Source: JBBRGK01 sp036741355 | GTDB lineage: Bacteria > Chloroflexota > Dehalococcoidia > CAUJGQ01 | Assembly (NCBI GenBank): GCA_036741355.1 | Contig: DAINSK010000001.1 | Location: 1-64,000 of the forward strand | Reading direction: 5' to 3' | DNA length: 64,000 nt | Notes under the pieces: model-generated | The model's input: only the letters and a program-made list of their open reading frames with translations | Databases searched by the model: none | Told to the model about the DNA's origin: nothing | Made by a program: the position numbers and the translations under genes | Shown: piece after piece, positions 61,970-64,000 of the stretch | Numbering within the stretch: the stretch's first letter is position 1 | How the letters are laid out: each line of letters begins with the position of its first letter

Positions 61970-62635
61970 GTGTGCGACTTTGACGCCGCTGCAATTCCGG
62001 ATGTCGAATCGATGATCACCGACGAAGGCAGAGCAGCGCTGAGCGAACTTCATGACACCGTGACTGCTGCCATTGCCGAAGGCGGCGATCCCGAGGCGAT
62101 CATCGGACAGCTACGCGGGCCCTTCGCCGCGTTTTTCAAGCGCGATGGTTGGTTGCCCGAGCCGTGCCGGCAGGCGATTCCCGGCAAGGCCGCCAGCTAC
62201 GCGTTGCTCCGTTCAAAGGACCCGGAGTTCGTGTTGTTCAGCATGGTGCTCCCGGCCGGCGAGAGCACAAAGGTTCACAACCACCTCGCCTGGGGACTGA
62301 TCGGCCTGTGGCAGGGTCGCCAGTACGAAATACAGTACCGGCGGCTGGACGACGGGTCCAACCCGGAATACGCCGAGCTCGCCGAGACCGTGCGTCAAAC
62401 GCTCGAGCCCGGCGACATAACCCGGCTTCTGCCGCCGGTGGACGATACCCATATCATCAAGACGCTCTCTGAAGTGCCCTCGATCTCGATTCACCTGCTC
62501 GGAAACGACCTCGGTCGCATCAAACGTCAGCTCTTCTACCCCGAAGAAAATCGATCCGAAACTTTCGTCTCCGGATACGACAACGTACACGGAATTGCCG
62601 GTGCTGACGCCGCCGGTGTTGGCGCACGACGATGA
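61970..62635 (+). CDS. Cupin-fold protein, cysteine dioxygenase-like
   Basis: A 221-residue protein with the cupin metal site KVHNHLAWGLIGLWQGRQYE (His103, His105) and a third histidine in SISIHLLGND (His175), the layout of type I cysteine dioxygenases. The substrate could be cysteine or another thiol. GTG at 61970 is preferred over GTG at 61964 because AGGAGG lies 7 bases upstream. It is 30 bp before the RNase Y-like gene. Confidence 0.78.
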   Translation: MCDFDAAAIPDVESMITDEGRAALSELHDTVTAAIAEGGDPEAIIGQLRGPFAAFFKRDGWLPEPCRQAIPGKAASYALLRSKDPEFVLFSMVLPAGESTKVHNHLAWGLIGLWQGRQYEIQYRRLDDGSNPEYAELAETVRQTLEPGDITRLLPPVDDTHIIKTLSEVPSISIHLLGNDLGRIKRQLFYPEENRSETFVSGYDNVHGIAGADAAGVGARR

Positions 62636-62665
62636 TAGACAGTGGAGGGTCGAGAACAGACTTGT

Positions 62666-64000
62666 ATGCATAACAATCGTCTCATCGCCTGGCTGCTTCG
62701 GCTGTTCGGCACTGGCCCCAATCCGCGAGCCGGAGCCGTACGGCCATCCTCTGCGCCCGTTTCCGCGCCGCGGGACCCCGCCGAGGCCGAGAAGGCGCTG
62801 GCCACTGCCCGCCGCGAGGCGCAAGAGATCGTAGAGCACGCCCGCACCGAAGTTACGGCGCTGCGCGAACGCTCCGTCGGCGAGGAGGAGGCGCAGCGAG
62901 AGAACCTGGTCGAGGTTGCCCAGCGATTGGAGGACCGACAGGAGCGCTTGAACGCGCGCCTGACCGCTCTCGCCGAGCGAGAGCAGGCGCTACGAGAGAG
63001 TGCCGAGGAGCTCAAGTCGATCGAAACCGAAATCGAGGCATGTCGTGGTCAGCGCCTCAGCGCCCTTCAGCAGCGCGCCGGCGTCAGCATCGAAGAAGCG
63101 TCAGTTGAAGTTCTCTCTAACGTCGACCGCGAACTGCAGGAAGAGGCCGAACGCCGCCTGCGCGTTCACGAGGCCATCGTCGTGAGCGACGCGGACGGGC
63201 GTGCACGGGCCATCATTTCCACGGCCGTACAACGACTCAACCCCCCGAGCGTGCCGGATCCCGCGGCTGATCCCCTTCATTCTGCTACCGCCGACGCCAG
63301 ACAAAAACTGCTGGCTCGCGACGGCCACGCACTACGATCGATCGAGAAAGCGACCGGGTGTGAGGTTGCGGTCGAGGATATCCCGGGGGCGCCGCCGACG
63401 TTGACGCTGGCCGGCTTTGATCCGGTGCGTCGCGAGGTAGCCCGCACGGCGTTGACCTGGCTGATCCGCGATGGCTCCATGAACCCGACCAAAGTGGAAC
63501 AGACTATCCAGAAAGCACAGCGGGAGGTCAACGCGAGTATCGAGCGCGCCGGCCTGATCGCGGCGGCCGAGGCTGCCTGCAAGGATCTGCCCACGGAGGT
63601 GGTGCGCACACTCGGCAGGTTGCGCTACCGCACCAGCTACGGGCAGAACCAGCTCCAGCACGCGATCGAGACGTCCAGGTTAGGCGCAATGCTCGCCCAT
63701 GAGCTCGGCGCCGACGTGTATGTGCTTCGCAACGCGGCGCTGCTTCACGACCTGGGAAAAGCGGTCGACCGCGAAAACGAAGGCACGCACGCGATGCTCG
63801 GCGGAGAAATCTGCCGGCGCAACGGCATGCCGGAATCGATCGTGCACTGCATCGAGGCGCATCATGAGGAGATCGAGCCGGAAACGCTCGAAGCCCGCCT
63901 GACGATTATCGCCGACTCCATCAGTGGCGGCCGTCCCGGCGCCCGGCGCGAATCACTGGAACGGTATCTCGCTCGACTGGCGGCGCTGGAAGAGGTAGCG
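62666..64000 (+). CDS. rny: Ribonuclease Y-like protein (partial, runs off the edge)
   Basis: The gene is open from ATG at 62666 to the window end (445 codons). It has a long coiled-coil (~40-190), a KH-like segment, AGFDPVRREVARTAL, and an HD domain with GRLRYRTSYGQNQLQH, LLHDLGKAVDRENEGTHA (His361-Asp362), and ADSISGGRPGARRESLE. These are RNase Y marks. Two features differ: the usual N-terminal membrane helix is replaced by a short hydrophobic stretch (LIAWLLRLFG), and the KH core reads ARDGHA instead of GREGRN. The C-terminus lies beyond the window. Confidence 0.85.
   Translation, partial: MHNNRLIAWLLRLFGTGPNPRAGAVRPSSAPVSAPRDPAEAEKALATARREAQEIVEHARTEVTALRERSVGEEEAQRENLVEVAQRLEDRQERLNARLTALAEREQALRESAEELKSIETEIEACRGQRLSALQQRAGVSIEEASVEVLSNVDRELQEEAERRLRVHEAIVVSDADGRARAIISTAVQRLNPPSVPDPAADPLHSATADARQKLLARDGHALRSIEKATGCEVAVEDIPGAPPTLTLAGFDPVRREVARTALTWLIRDGSMNPTKVEQTIQKAQREVNASIERAGLIAAAEAACKDLPTEVVRTLGRLRYRTSYGQNQLQHAIETSRLGAMLAHELGADVYVLRNAALLHDLGKAVDRENEGTHAMLGGEICRRNGMPESIVHCIEAHHEEIEPETLEARLTIIADSISGGRPGARRESLERYLARLAALEEVA

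Overview
The window is GC-rich, gene-dense bacterial chromosome with no phage, transposon or CRISPR. It most likely comes from a metagenome-assembled or draft genome of the Chloroflexota: there is a T-box in front of an anthranilate-type trp operon, many GTG/TTG starts, hairpin-rich intergenic repeats, and several acyl-CoA dehydrogenase, CaiB, PhyH and LLM flavoenzymes. This assignment is an inference from gene content. One 100-N scaffold gap (2633-2732) lies inside a gene and is almost certainly an assembly artefact, because its two flanks are the same 55 bp.

Layout. 63-8678 (minus): a Rieske-domain protein, YqeC, a membrane-anchored DUF4367-like protein split by the gap, a DEAD-box RNA helicase, an SDR dehydrogenase and a glcD-glcF pair. 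8763-10208 (plus): a second FAD-linked oxidase. 10164-22798 (minus) is the core of the window: promoter, tryptophan T-box leader, then trpE, a Nudix-like/P-loop fusion, trpG, trpD, trpC, trpF, trpB, a CPBP membrane protease, trpA, aroH (chorismate mutase), a type I-alpha DAHP synthase, a type I-beta DAHP synthase, a long terminator hairpin and scpA. The entry and branch-point steps of aromatic synthesis are thus placed beside all the Trp genes, and the leader senses uncharged tRNA-Trp.

22989-32192: a MacB-like ABC exporter pair, a DUF5666 protein, a Cys-motif/LysM membrane protein, moaE-moaD, a MarR regulator, a methyltransferase, an SH3b/RlpA cell-wall protein, a zinc alcohol dehydrogenase interrupted by one amber codon, and an atypical NarL-type regulator. 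32444-35963: a 59-residue gene with its own promoter and terminator, an Hsp20 chaperone and Lon protease. 36042-42827: acyl-CoA dehydrogenases, PhyH, a VOC enzyme and a CaiB-type CoA transferase, suggesting carboxylic-acid or xenobiotic catabolism, then DUF1326 and ABM proteins.

42876-54808: a vanadium-haloperoxidase-like Tat protein, an integral membrane protein, a phosphoesterase, tsaE-tsaB-ndk, rsfS, mnmA, a CDP-alcohol phosphatidyltransferase, two tRNA-Ser genes, a secreted transglycosylase, DedA, an M50 protease and an HD protein. 54850-64000: a hypothetical protein, another acyl-CoA dehydrogenase, a DUF885 peptidase, a DUF4389 protein, a degenerate GGDEF protein, an LLM oxidoreductase, a zinc-ribbon protein, a cupin and a variant RNase Y that runs off the right edge. 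The most unusual points are the Nudix/P-loop fusion and the CPBP protease inside the trp operon, two genes (rsfS, dedA) that seem to start at CTG, the well-equipped 59-residue gene, and the divergent RNase Y.
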